Source: Alloascoidea africana
Lineage: Eukaryota > Ascomycota > Alloascoideomycetes > Alloascoideales > Alloascoideaceae
Length of the DNA: 64,000 nt
Direction: 5' to 3'
NCBI GenBank assembly: GCA_030581615.1
Contig: JAKTTT010000026.1
Span: forward strand, 1 to 64,000
Positions within the stretch are counted from its first letter, which is position 1. The number at the start of each line of letters is the position of its first letter. Of the stretch, positions 54,447-64,000 are shown piece after piece. Position numbers and translations under genes: made by a program. Under the pieces are notes generated by a model. That model saw only the letters and a list, made by a program, of their open reading frames with translations. It was not told the DNA's origin and did not search any database.

Positions 54447-55235
54447 CTAGTTCTCTTTCTTGAGTGGGACGGTTAAATCGTGCCAAATGACACCACCATG
54501 TTGACATTTGCTAATGCCGTTATCCGTGAAGCCCAATTTGGTATAAAAAGGAATCAGCTCTTCGTGTGCAATAATGACAATATTCTTTCCTGCACCAACA
54601 GTGGATAACCTCTGTATGTAATCGCGAATTAGAATGTGTCCAAGATTACGATTGCGATAATCGGGGTGAACCACAACAGAATGAACAGCAATGTTGGTGC
54701 CGTCTTCACAATGGCCCTTGTCACTGGCAAAGTCTTTTTTCGATCCCTTTTCATTAAACTCTGGTAGTTCCATAGAATCCTCTGTGATTTGTTCAGAGCG
54801 TATTTTAGTGCTGTGGATATGGGCAATTAATCGTTCACCACTGACCACTTGTCGTGATCTCGGGGACTTTTTCTCTTTTTCAGTGTCGCTGTCATCGTCT
54901 TCTTCATCCGCATCTTCTTTTTTGGATTCTTTTTCCTGGTCTCCATCAGCACTGCCATCCGGTAAACTGGTCTCTTCCTCCTCCTCCTCAACTGTATAAG
55001 ACCGGATGAAAACACCTGCTGTCAACTCAGGACAGGCTTCTAGCCGATACTTGATTTTCTCACGACTTGCGCGTTCATTCGGAGGAAATCCAATCTCTTC
55101 CAACTCAACGCATTGGTCAAGATCCCCAACTATAAGGGGCCTGATGAAAGCGTGCTCCGGGAGTGTTTCGCTAAAGGAAGCTTGCTCCTGTTGCATTCTG
55201 TGCCTTTCGGACATGGAAGCAAACAGAGATTGCAT
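54447..55235 (-). CDS. GNAT acetyltransferase, Paa1/AANAT-like
   Basis: 262 residues. The N-terminal IRPLIVGDLDQCVELEEIGF followed by PPNERASREKIKYRLEACPE matches the arylalkylamine/polyamine acetyltransferase family (yeast Paa1: LRPLELADVDQVIELE, FPPEERAT, YRLEKSPE). GNAT motif A is VVHPDYRNRNLGHIL (acetyl-CoA pyrophosphate loop), and motif B is AHEELIPFYTKLGF. An Asp/Glu/Lys-rich insert of about 45 residues lies between beta-strands, after IRSYTVEEEEEET; it is longer than in Paa1. Known activity: acetylation of polyamines and arylalkylamines in the cytoplasm. Later in-frame ATGs (MSERHRM) could also serve as start. Confidence 0.75.
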   Translation of the reverse strand: MQSLFASMSERHRMQQEQASFSETLPEHAFIRPLIVGDLDQCVELEEIGFPPNERASREKIKYRLEACPELTAGVFIRSYTVEEEEEETSLPDGSADGDQEKESKKEDADEEDDDSDTEKEKKSPRSRQVVSGERLIAHIHSTKIRSEQITEDSMELPEFNEKGSKKDFASDKGHCEDGTNIAVHSVVVHPDYRNRNLGHILIRDYIQRLSTVGAGKNIVIIAHEELIPFYTKLGFTDNGISKCQHGGVIWHDLTVPLKKEN

Positions 55236-56474
55236 GATGAGGGGTGGGTCAACTGTCCGTATAGGGCTTTATAAGCAAAATCTGATTATGGCGTTGGTCC
55301 GTTTGAGACTTGCAATAGACCGTAGCTCTTTTCAAAACAAGAGATAAAGTGGCGTCTTTGGGTCGTTTTGGGCCTGTATCGGGACTGGCGAAATTGGCTT
55401 AACGGTTGGACAGAATGGGAGGGGTGGAAGGAGGTTAGAAAGGGCTAGCGTGTGACAGCTTTTTGGGGAAAGACGCTATGAATCTGGAGCAAGATACGGG
55501 GGTTTTATCGAGATGAAGGCATGGGAATCGTGGGTCGGACTCCTTCTGTTCGAGATGTGTGATATACGGCGATAACTGGACTGTTAGAATATCGCGTTGC
55601 TCCAGTGGTGGCTGAGAGTGGACGAGTGCCATCATTGCCATCATCTAGGTTTCTGTTTCCAGCTTAGTCTCATTTACTAGCTTCTAGAATGAAACGTAGG
55701 ATTGGCTCCAAATGTCCAGAATGCTGCCACTCTAGAATTGACTGTCCTGCTTCTCTCGGAACTGAAGAACCGCATTTGGGCAAAACTGTTTCTCGGTGAC
55801 ATCAATTCTTGAAGACAATTAGGAAGCTCCAATTTCCATATTCTAGGTTAATTGATCTACCGTATTTTACTTTTTTATCAGGGCTGAGACGCTACCAGAA
55901 GCCCATTCAGTGTGTTCCGCATCTATTCGATGATATCTTTTCTCCACGTTTCTTGCCCTAGGGCCGCTACAGCTGTCATCATAAATTACTAAAATAATGC
56001 TTACAAACCCTACATGTGATTGGTTACTTTGCAACCGTCAAGCCCATTCTAGTTCATTTTCTTTGTGTTTAAGATTGGGGCATCTTCAGGAGAAACACAT
56101 TAATGAAATGACAGTTGTGTACCGATGAGCATCCTCAAGGTCATTTTAGGGATCTCCTAATGGACCTCGCGGTCGGCCCAAGCCGTCTGATCCATGGCCA
56201 CAGTCAATCAGGAGCTGAAAGCGTTTCTCGGCCGGCCAGGCCACGGCCCTTTGGCATTTCCAGGTTTTTCAGCAAGTTCAGAAAGTTCAGCTCTCAACAT
56301 CTGGGGGAGAATGGGAGAAAGGCTGTCTTGTTAGCGGCGCTGTGATTGGCCGATCCGTGGCCTTTCTCGGCTTCGGTAACCCGCCTAGAAAATCGCAGTG
56401 CGCTTAAAAAGCTGCTCTCTCCCTCCGCATAATCGGTTTGCTCTTCCTTTTCCTTCTCATCCATCAGCTCAATC
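55236..56474. other. Intergenic, acetyltransferase and ISU1 promoters
   Basis: No gene recognised; open frames under 80 codons without motifs. 56150-56260 is rather GC-rich with GGCC words. Confidence 0.5.
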
Positions 56475-57029
56475 ATGTTTGCACGCGCTGTCAAGTCTTC
56501 ACTGACACAGACGCTTCGGGCTCCTATTGCTCCCGTCGTCCAGACTGCCGCATCTCGACAACCTGCTTTGTTGAGGCCAACATTGGCCAAGCGGCTATAC
56601 CACGAGAAAGTCATTGACCATTACAGCAATCCTCGGAACGTGGGATCGATGAATAAGGATGATGCGGACGTTGGAACAGGTCTAGTGGGTGCTCCTGCCT
56701 GTGGTGATGTGATGAAGCTACAAATTAGAGTGGACGACGATGGAATAATATCGGACGTGAAATTTAAGACTTTTGGTTGTGGAAGTGCCATTGCCTCAAG
56801 CTCCTATGTTACAGAGTTGGTCAGAGGAAAATCCTTAGAAGAGGCCGCAAAGATCAAAAACACGGTAATTGCAAAAGAGTTGGCTCTTCCTCCTGTCAAG
56901 CTTCATTGCTCAATGCTTGCGGAGGATGCAATCAAAAGTGCAATCAAAGATTACAAAGCCAAACGACAAGTGGCTGCTCCTACCCTGGGCGTTAGTTCAA
57001 ACATTTCAAAAGCCTCTGCAACAGCGTAA
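56475..57029 (+). CDS. ISU1: Mitochondrial iron-sulfur scaffold Isu1
   Basis: 184 residues. The N-terminal about 40 residues are Arg/Ala/Ser-rich without acids, a mitochondrial presequence. The IscU domain then starts at RLYHEKVIDHYSNPRNVG. The three cluster-ligand cysteines are at 76 (GAPACGD), 102 (FGCGSA) and 145 (KLHCSML), and the Asp following the first Cys is present. LPPVK, the Hsp70 (Ssq1) recognition motif, lies just before Cys145. Isu1 assembles [2Fe-2S] clusters with Nfs1-Isd11 and frataxin in the matrix. Length and motifs are normal; a short Ala/Ser tail is added. No intron. Confidence 0.97.
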   Translation: MFARAVKSSLTQTLRAPIAPVVQTAASRQPALLRPTLAKRLYHEKVIDHYSNPRNVGSMNKDDADVGTGLVGAPACGDVMKLQIRVDDDGIISDVKFKTFGCGSAIASSSYVTELVRGKSLEEAAKIKNTVIAKELALPPVKLHCSMLAEDAIKSAIKDYKAKRQVAAPTLGVSSNISKASATA

Positions 57030-57809
57030 GGGCTTGCCTCTTCTAGCATCGTTTATTTAAATCTGATCCGAAATTTTGGTGGTGGTGATGATGATGATTC
57101 TTTAGCGTCGAGAAAAGTGATCCAAATGAGGATCAAGAAGCTTACTTCTCCATGCTACTTTGTTGGAGGAGTTCTCACCCCCCCAATTTCTTTTTCTGTG
57201 AGATGATTATTATTGTTGTTTCCCCTTTATTCTTTATTGCGCTTGATTTATTTACTTCCTTTTCTATTCGTTTTGTATTCACTTCTCTACCTTTTTGTTC
57301 TCGGTTATATAATAGAAAGGACCTTTGTTTTAATGGATGGTGCATTAGTCTACCTCATATTCTACAAGATTTTCACTACAAGTCACACTAGGCATTTATT
57401 AGTAGGATATCTTCCAGATCTTGACGTATTGTTGACGAATTAAGACGGCAACACCATTAATGAGCCTCCATATACCTTGGCCTGTGTAATACGGCCATAC
57501 AGAAACAAATCAATGACTTTTCACAATGTTATTATCAATCTGGGTAAAGCTCTCACCAGAAAAAAACTTGGCTTGTTGGCTAAAGATCTGTCTACTACTT
57601 CCCCTAGGGTAGGATCAATTTTTAAGACTCTAGATCCATTGCCAAAGATGACAAACTAGGATACAAGCGATATCATGTCAATGGTGTTGGCAAATAGCAA
57701 AAACGGATGCTTTTAAAGACAAAGTATCTTTTATTCATACAATTTATTGTCATTAGCTTGAAATTTAGATACTTCAAATTAAAAAATGTATACAATAGAG
57801 CTAAACCAA
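57030..57809. other. Intergenic, convergent ISU1 / RPL5
   Basis: T-rich sequence; open frames of 60-80 codons are hydrophobic by composition and not convincing. Confidence 0.6.
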
Positions 57810-58694
57810 TTAAGCCAAAGAAGCAATCTTCTCCTGGATTCTGGCATCCCTCTGTTCCTTGGTGAGCTTGTACTGCTTGTACTTCTTGGAGTTGGCAGCA
57901 TACTGTTCCTTGGTGAACTTCTTCTCAGTTGGCTTGAAAGAAGGATCTTCTCTGATCTTCTCATGGGCTTCAAGGTAGATATCCTCAATGCCATCAGCCT
58001 CAATATCGTCAGCCAAGTATCCCTTGAAAATTTGCTTGAATTTCTCCTCATCATCATCAGCCAATTCTTCCATGTACTCAGCAACGTGACCACCAAAAAT
58101 GTACTTTCTCAAGGTGTCGCTGTCAAGTTCCTTGGACTCAACATCAAAACCTGGGAATCTGTTCTCGGAGTGGGGGACATAGAGACCACCATCAGAAGCA
58201 CCCTTTAAAACACCGAAAACACGGGCACCGGTTGTGGTTCTCTGGAGACCAATGTCAAGGAAAACCTTGAAAGGACGGGGTCCATCCTCAACAGCCTCAG
58301 TCAATTCGTATTCTCCCTCAACTTCTTCAACTCCCTTGTAGGTCTCGTCAAGTCCAAGCTTCTGAAGAGCTCTTCGTGCAATCAAAAGACCAACAGCATA
58401 AGCAGCAGACCAGTTGGTCAAACCGTGCGTAATTCCGTAACGAGGAAGCTCATGAGCATAAGCAGCAGTCAAGACAATGTCACCAGTGATCTGAGAAGAG
58501 ATGATCTGGGCAATAATGTCCTTGTTGGTGAATCTAACAACAAGTCTATACTTGGGGGTGTTGTACTTGGCCTTGTGCTGTGTGATCAAACGCTTTCTAG
58601 CGTAGTAATCAGTCTTACCTTCACGTCTTCTACGGAAAGGAGTCTGAAAACGAGAAGTGTAAGCAGAGGTCTTGACAGCCTTGGTGAATGCCAT
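57810..58694 (-). CDS. RPL5: Ribosomal protein L5 (uL18)
   Basis: 294 residues from the ATG at 58694 (MAFTKAVKTSAYTSRFQTPF); the frame is open 51 codons further up but that is leader. Typical eukaryotic L5 motifs: RRRREGKTDYYARKRLI, NTPKYRLVVRFTNKDI, YAHELPRYGI, GLTNWSAAYATGLL-like, DIGLQRTTTGARVFGVLKG, and a basic C-terminal tail. L5 binds 5S rRNA with L11 and enters the 60S central protuberance. Codon use is strongly biased to AAG, GAA and CTC/TTG, as for a highly expressed gene. Intronless. Confidence 0.97.
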   Translation of the reverse strand: MAFTKAVKTSAYTSRFQTPFRRRREGKTDYYARKRLITQHKAKYNTPKYRLVVRFTNKDIIAQIISSQITGDIVLTAAYAHELPRYGITHGLTNWSAAYAVGLLIARRALQKLGLDETYKGVEEVEGEYELTEAVEDGPRPFKVFLDIGLQRTTTGARVFGVLKGASDGGLYVPHSENRFPGFDVESKELDSDTLRKYIFGGHVAEYMEELADDDEEKFKQIFKGYLADDIEADGIEDIYLEAHEKIREDPSFKPTEKKFTKEQYAANSKKYKQYKLTKEQRDARIQEKIASLA

Positions 58695-59344
58695 TTCTAA
58701 TGTTGTTGTTGCTGCTTTGTTGAGATGATGAAGGATGTTGAAAAATGTGTGAAGAACTAAATATCGATCACCTGTGCTGAAAATTACTACGAATGCATCT
58801 GCTTCAACATTAGGGCTCTGCCCTACGGTACCACCTAACACCTCCAAGACAGGGTAACTGTAATTAAAGTTAACCTTCAGATGCGATGCTAATCAACTTT
58901 AAACTGTCACTTCATGTACACAAGACTTCTGATTCTGTAACCACTCTTTAACTAAGGTAGAACTTGATCAACAAATTCCCCAAAAAAAATATAACCGCTT
59001 CTTAAGATAGGCCAATGCTTCCAACTTTTTCTAATTCAATCCCAAATGAACAACCATATCGCAATAAAAAGTATTAATAGTAACAAACAATCAAAAAAAA
59101 CTACCAATCTGAGCCAAAGCATGTTGTAAAATAGTTTCTGCACATTACCCTTAAATTGGTAAAGGTACAAAGACCAAAAAGCCAAATGAAAACGATCGAA
59201 TACCCTAGTGTCAACGTGTTTAAACCAAAAAGAAAGAATAATATTAAGTCGTTTTGCACTAGAAATCGCAGCTTGTTCATGCATCCTTGTGATAGCAGCC
59301 GCTCTGACTCAGGCGTGCAAAGGGTATATAGTCAGAGACTAGAT
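58695..59344. other. Intergenic, RPL5 promoter
   Basis: AT-rich; T-rich tracts on the minus strand upstream of RPL5 as usual for ribosomal protein genes. No gene seen. Confidence 0.55.
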
Positions 59345-60481
59345 TCACAATAGTACCAACTCGTGATTGGAATTCAAGTCCACACTGACATCCAATCCAA
59401 TTAGTTGTAATGCTTCATCGTTGTTTTTCAGCGTTTCACAGTCAAGATGGTTGATCAGCACTTTTTTCAGTTTTGATAGATGTTCATGTAGTGTAGAAAC
59501 AAATGCTCTAAGGGTGTATAGTTCCATTTGGTAGTGGTTCACATCTGACTGAAGTCGGGACACCTCTTGCTTTCTCCGCTTTCTGCAGTTGGAAGCGGCA
59601 ACCCTATTCCTTTCCAGCATTCGTTCTCTTTTTTCTGATTCTGTAAGCTTAGATGTAGGCTTTGAAGGAGTTGAAGTTTTGGTGGCTTGAGTCTCGGCGC
59701 TTGTTTTGTCCTTCACGCTTGAATTGCCAAAACTTGAAACAGAGGACGTTGAAGGGGAGGTTGAGTTGAATCTGCCTGTTTCGCTTCTGTCACTGGAAAA
59801 GGGGCTTTTGAAAAGAGATGTAGGTGTAGGGCTCAGATCTTCAGGATCTTCTTCTCTTGGACGCTTTCTTGTCGTCTGGTGTCGCTCAAAGTCACTGTAA
59901 AGGTGTAACTGTGGATCTAAAGCGCTATCACTTCCCAGTCCAAAGCCATTGGCGCTTTGCCCCCGTTCAAAAACATCGGCTTGAGACGAAGACAGAACAG
60001 TTTGTATCGAATTTCTGTTTTCGCTATCCAGATGACTATAAATTGTTCCAAAAGGATGAGTATCCGCTTTTGTGTTGGCGCCTGTGCTCTCTTCTAAGTA
60101 GCTGGAGTCGGGAACATTACCAAGATAAAGATTATTTGGCCAGCAGTAAACACCAGAATAACCTTGATTATACCCATTAAAAGATCCTAGGTTCTGATAT
60201 TGGCTATTCTGGATTTGAGGATCAAGTCCTGAAATTGTGTGAGATTTGTCCCTGCTTCCCGTAGTGAAACTCCCCAGTTGCAATGAAGTTCTAGGAAGAT
60301 TGCTAGTTTGAAGAATTAAACCATTTGTGCTTTTACAAGCTGTTTTGTAAACATCATTCGAATCTGGGAGGGTTCTACCCAAACTACCAGACGAGAAAAG
60401 GTCTATGCCTCTAGGTTCCTCAAGTCGTATATCGCTCAGTTCTGAAGCTGCATAATCTTGGATTGTTTTTGTACTTGTCAT
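59345..60481 (-). CDS. ATF/CREB-type bZIP transcription factor
   Basis: 378 residues. The bZIP domain at about 280-345 starts KLTESEKRERMLERNRVAAS; its basic region NRVAASNCRKRR is of the ATF/CREB class (compare Sko1 and S. pombe Atf1: ERNRVAASKFRKRKK), followed by a leucine zipper of about four heptads (LQSDVNHY, LYTLRAF, LHEHL, LKKVL). The N-terminal part is Ser/Asn-rich with several S-P and T-P sites, consistent with MAP-kinase regulation. No HRR/HRA modules could be confirmed. Known role of relatives: stress-gene regulation downstream of Hog1/Sty1. The exact orthologue is unsure. Confidence 0.78.
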   Translation of the reverse strand: MTSTKTIQDYAASELSDIRLEEPRGIDLFSSGSLGRTLPDSNDVYKTACKSTNGLILQTSNLPRTSLQLGSFTTGSRDKSHTISGLDPQIQNSQYQNLGSFNGYNQGYSGVYCWPNNLYLGNVPDSSYLEESTGANTKADTHPFGTIYSHLDSENRNSIQTVLSSSQADVFERGQSANGFGLGSDSALDPQLHLYSDFERHQTTRKRPREEDPEDLSPTPTSLFKSPFSSDRSETGRFNSTSPSTSSVSSFGNSSVKDKTSAETQATKTSTPSKPTSKLTESEKRERMLERNRVAASNCRKRRKQEVSRLQSDVNHYQMELYTLRAFVSTLHEHLSKLKKVLINHLDCETLKNNDEALQLIGLDVSVDLNSNHELVLL

Positions 60482-63400
60482 GTCTGGTAAACCTAATCAA
60501 ATACAAACAGTAAACTTGATTTAACAACAAAAAAATCTTCTGTTCCGTAATTGTGTGGCGTAATCTTTGAAGTTGTTTCCTCACAATCACAAAAAAAAAA
60601 AGAGGTAAAAACTATCAGGATCAAAAACGTTACAGATTTGAGGGAGAGAAGAGGGGAAGAGTGTCTTATAAGTGGTTACTTAGTTCTTCTCGGCAGAACA
60701 TTATAGTGGTTGAGGTTGGTTCTAAAATTTCTAGAGTAATATGATGGTTAAGTCAAACTTTAATTTCGTTTTGATTTTTGACTAAAAAGAATGATGAGGT
60801 TGCCCACTCTGGCAATAGGAACTGACACTACTTCAGATGAATGGCTAATTTAATTGAACAAGGATGATCTAGAGAGCATTTCTTTTCTTCAGAATTGTTT
60901 GTGAGAGCCCAAATCAATGAATGCCTGAGGACAGTCATGTTTCTTGAACCTGAGTAGAAACAAAAAGTATTTGATAAGCCTTTTTTACTAGTGGCGTTTT
61001 CAGCTGGTCAGTTAGGTTTCTCATGTAAAGAAACGCCTAGAGCATCTCCGACTAGGTCATTAAAGTCTCCGCTTTGAATGCAAGGGCTTGACGAGTTCAA
61101 AATATGATACACTGTTGTTCTGGCGTCTAGCCAGGTCATCTACAAGTGCATTTGAAAGTCATAGTTTACTTGATTCCGTAATCCAGTTATATTCTAGCAA
61201 GTGGAAAAAGTATCCTCCAATGTTGCTGTGCCGTGATGTTTTACGAAAGCTGGCCAACAAAAATGGTACGGCTAGGAGACAGGAAATGGTCTTCATGGCA
61301 TCGCTCGGATAATGATTCAAGCGGTCAAAAATTCCGACTAAAATAATTTGTTCCAAATCTCAGCTCACCGAGCATAGGATAAGGAGAACAACTAGCTAGT
61401 TAACTAGAGATCTCACCATAATATCTCGGTTTAAATTGTACGCATGTGAAATATTGCAACTCCGCACCGTTTGTAGCAAGCGTAAACTTTGTTTTCTGCC
61501 TGAGACACTGTTAAAAGGAAACAACATGTTCATAAAAAGGCAAAAGGGTCCAGAGTAAATGGCGCTTTGCCGTGAAAGTTTTGTGGTAAGAATACGTCAT
61601 AAGGGAAAACTAAAGTCCAAAGAGGTACAGTCTAGAGGAGATGGGCAACTAAGGAAGCCGACCATTTATCTGCATCGTTAAATATAACTTGAATTACGGC
61701 CTAAAATTTATAGTTTGAATTGGTTTCGACAAACTTGTAATGCGGTTGTTGAGCTGTGCATTTTGTCAACTTTGAGTGAAGAAGTTAGCCTCTCAGAGTT
61801 ATTCAGTTTAGTCCAAATTGTTCCTTCTATTGTGCACAAAGGGAAAGCCGAAGAGGCTAGACAAGACAAGATTCTGGAATTTTCTTTTCCTCCACCTGCT
61901 CCTTCTGCGTTACGCCATGCCGCACGTAAAAGATATAGTTGATCAAGTTTTAGGTAAGCTGAAGAACCTTTTCAAACGGCATCAAGAACATGAGCGGCTC
62001 CAAAGACTTTCTTTGTTTGATGAATGGGTATGTACTCCGGGCGAGTTTAATAGCACCAATTATTTCAAAGAAGCAATAGGTGGAGAATTATACAATGTTC
62101 GGAAAATTCTGGACTGGATGTGTCTATAATTTCTGGTATCGCAACAAAAGCAGTAAGGGTTCGGAGAAAAGGTTCCATAGTGTGCTCTCCAAATAGATCA
62201 AAAAAATTTACTGCTTTTGCAGAACGGTGCATCATTGTGAGAACCAGTCAAACCCCTGGAGTACTGACGCAAAATCTAGACAAACAGTGCATAAAACGTT
62301 TGCTTAATGCTGTTTAGTTTTTCCTATTCTTCTCCCTTTTGAATTAGAGATTCATACATTTAGAATTGCTATCTTGACCATCTTAGCAAGAGTCGCAATC
62401 TCGGAGAAATGATACATCCGTTAACAGCAACGTACTCTATCCTTAATAACGAAGCAAATAGCAATTCTCTCAATTCAGTAAAATGATAAGCTGGTTTTAG
62501 TTTGAGAATTAGTTGAAAAAATTGTAACAAATGCGATAAGAAGTCGCTGTCATTAACGTTTGGAGTTTTTTTTTTATAAGAATGATTTTTATTTGATAAA
62601 CTTGCAGGATAATACTCCCAATACCGGGATATTGTAGATCAGCAACTGTCAAGACTTTAAATGCATGAAACTTCTTTCCTTTGCGGGCAATCCAAAAACA
62701 ACTACTATTCTTCTCAGGTTTAGAATACTCCAGAACCATGGTACAAGCTCTTACAATCAGCGATACACGAAATCTTACTCAAAACAGTGATATTAATTAC
62801 CTTTCAGGTCATGTACTTTAAGGCCTTACTTGCTTTAGATACTAACTTGATTGCAATTTTAGATCTTAAGTGCATTATTCTGTAATTCATTCGACCCTGC
62901 TTTAGTTCTGTAAGCTTAAAAGCTTTCTTAAGCTAACAATTTGTTCCGAGTTCTGAATCACAGAATGCACTTTGGTTCTTGACTCGGTATACCTCAGTCA
63001 CGAAAGAAAATCCATATCCTAGGCTCATTAGACTGCTTTGATAGAACATGTCTGCCAGTTGCAAAATATCTAATCTGTCCATGTGCGAAGAATTGACCAA
63101 GCCTAGCTTATATTACGGCTCATGAAATACCCGAGGGTAAGTAAGTGGCCGCATCGTTGAAAATGTTCCGGCCATTCTATCCCATTTCAGTCACAAGAAT
63201 AATTGAACCGTGACAGAAGACGAATTCCATGACTGAAAAACCAAAATTGGCCAAAATTCAATTCAAAATTCTAATACTCTATAATTCAGCCTTATTGTTG
63301 TACCCAACCTCTATGTGTCTTGTTAGCTTGAAATCATTTTAAAGCCAACAAAAGTTAAAAGATCCAAAAAGAGCCAAAACAGAAACAAATTGGGATTGCG

Positions 63401-64000
63401 AACATGCCAATACATCCATGGCGATATCACTTTAAAAGCCTTTGTCGATAAGCATAAAGCTTGACATACTATTCTTCTGATTCTAAAAAATCACACAAGA
63501 AGTCTTGTTACAGACAAAGCCCCATTGAATAATACAACATTACTTAGCACAAGTGATTATTACAATCTAACTCCACTATTGGCACCTTATTATCGTATTG
63601 TTTTGCAGAGCAAGATGTCACTATAAAAGTACGAACTGTTCTATACAAACTCATTAGAAAACAGCTGCCAATATGATCAAAGACATTCCCGTTTCTATCT
63701 CCTCGGTAGTGTGTGTCGACATATCCCGAAAGCAAAGCTCTACAAGTATGCCTTTTACTGCAATTGTTTCATTACCAAATCGTGGTTACAATTGAATAAT
63801 CAGGCTAGTAAGAGAGACACATAAAAGAGTTGAGAGATCTTTTATTTGTTTATCTCTGTTGTAGTTAAAAGAAGGTTGAGGAGCAATGTGTTCCCCAGAG
63901 AGACCGACTAAAATGGTAACGGGATTTATTAGCGTTGTTCTTATCTCCTTATTGGTATATATTGGCGCGTTTTCCCCAGGAATTGGCTGTAGGTTGGATA
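60482..64000. other. AT-rich right end without a convincing gene
   Basis: Includes the bZIP promoter (60482-61000). Several open frames of 60-100 codons lie at 61088-62317, of which only 61917-62129 looks protein-like. 62330-64000 holds nothing recognisable. Confidence 0.5.
61917..62129 (+). CDS. Small open frame, unknown, doubtful
   Basis: 70 codons from MPHVKDIVDQVLGKLKNLFK; the first half is an amphipathic basic helix and the second half has balanced composition (FDEWVCTPGEFNSTNYFKEA). A frame starting inside its 3' end (62120-62317) could be a following exon. No family recognised. Confidence 0.2.
   Translation: MPHVKDIVDQVLGKLKNLFKRHQEHERLQRLSLFDEWVCTPGEFNSTNYFKEAIGGELYNVRKILDWMCL

Noticed and set aside
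1-64000. tRNA, rRNA, CRISPR, centromere
   Set aside because: No A-box/B-box pair, rRNA, or regularly spaced repeat array could be found by eye on either strand.

Overview
The window is nuclear DNA of a budding yeast (Saccharomycotina). The gene set is typical: CDC10, MOB1, PPG1, SSK2, PHO81, ISU1, RPL5, a WSC-domain sensor and an Als-type adhesin. CTG codons fall at conserved leucines in PPG1 and MOB1, so the code looks standard and the organism is not a CUG-Ser yeast. Several genes are unusually intron-rich for a budding yeast: five short introns each in CDC10, PHO81 and a hotdog-fold thioesterase, and one in MOB1. This fits an early-diverging, intron-retaining lineage, but I cannot name the species.

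Layout. 0-1.7 kb: 5' two thirds or less of an Als-like wall adhesin running off the left edge. 3.9-4.7 kb: a small GATA-finger protein. 7.6-13.3 kb: a DUF1765 (Ahk1-like) protein, MOB1 on the opposite strand with a 115-bp shared promoter, and a WSC sensor. 14.8-23.8 kb: a gene-poor block holding four diverged copies of one unrecognised gene family (arranged <A B> C> <D). Copy B is decayed, and the copies share promoter, leader and downstream DNA. 25.8-36.2 kb: CDC10, PPG1 and SSK2 (divergent pair), the intron-rich thioesterase, and a small secreted Thr/Val-rich protein. 36-43 kb: 7 kb with no recognisable intact gene, a perfect 25-bp inverted repeat and a possible fossil of an LTR element. 43-60.5 kb: a probable Stb1/Whi5-type G1/S regulator (with a possible spliced antisense gene at its 5' end), a Skg6/Tos2-like membrane protein, PHO81, a Paa1-like acetyltransferase, ISU1, RPL5 and an ATF/CREB bZIP factor. 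60.5-64 kb: AT-rich, no convincing gene.

Functional themes. Several products act in osmotic or cell-wall stress signalling and morphogenesis in other yeasts: SSK2 (HOG MAPKKK), Ahk1-like DUF1765, WSC sensor, ATF/CREB bZIP, CDC10, MOB1 and Skg6-like. The co-location is an observation; a shared role is only inferred. The most promising undescribed item is the four-copy family at 14.8-23.8 kb, whose members have an acidic Ser-rich body and a strongly basic C-terminal helix motif. All coordinates of spliced genes were worked out by hand from splice signals, reading frame and remembered family sequences; no database search was run.
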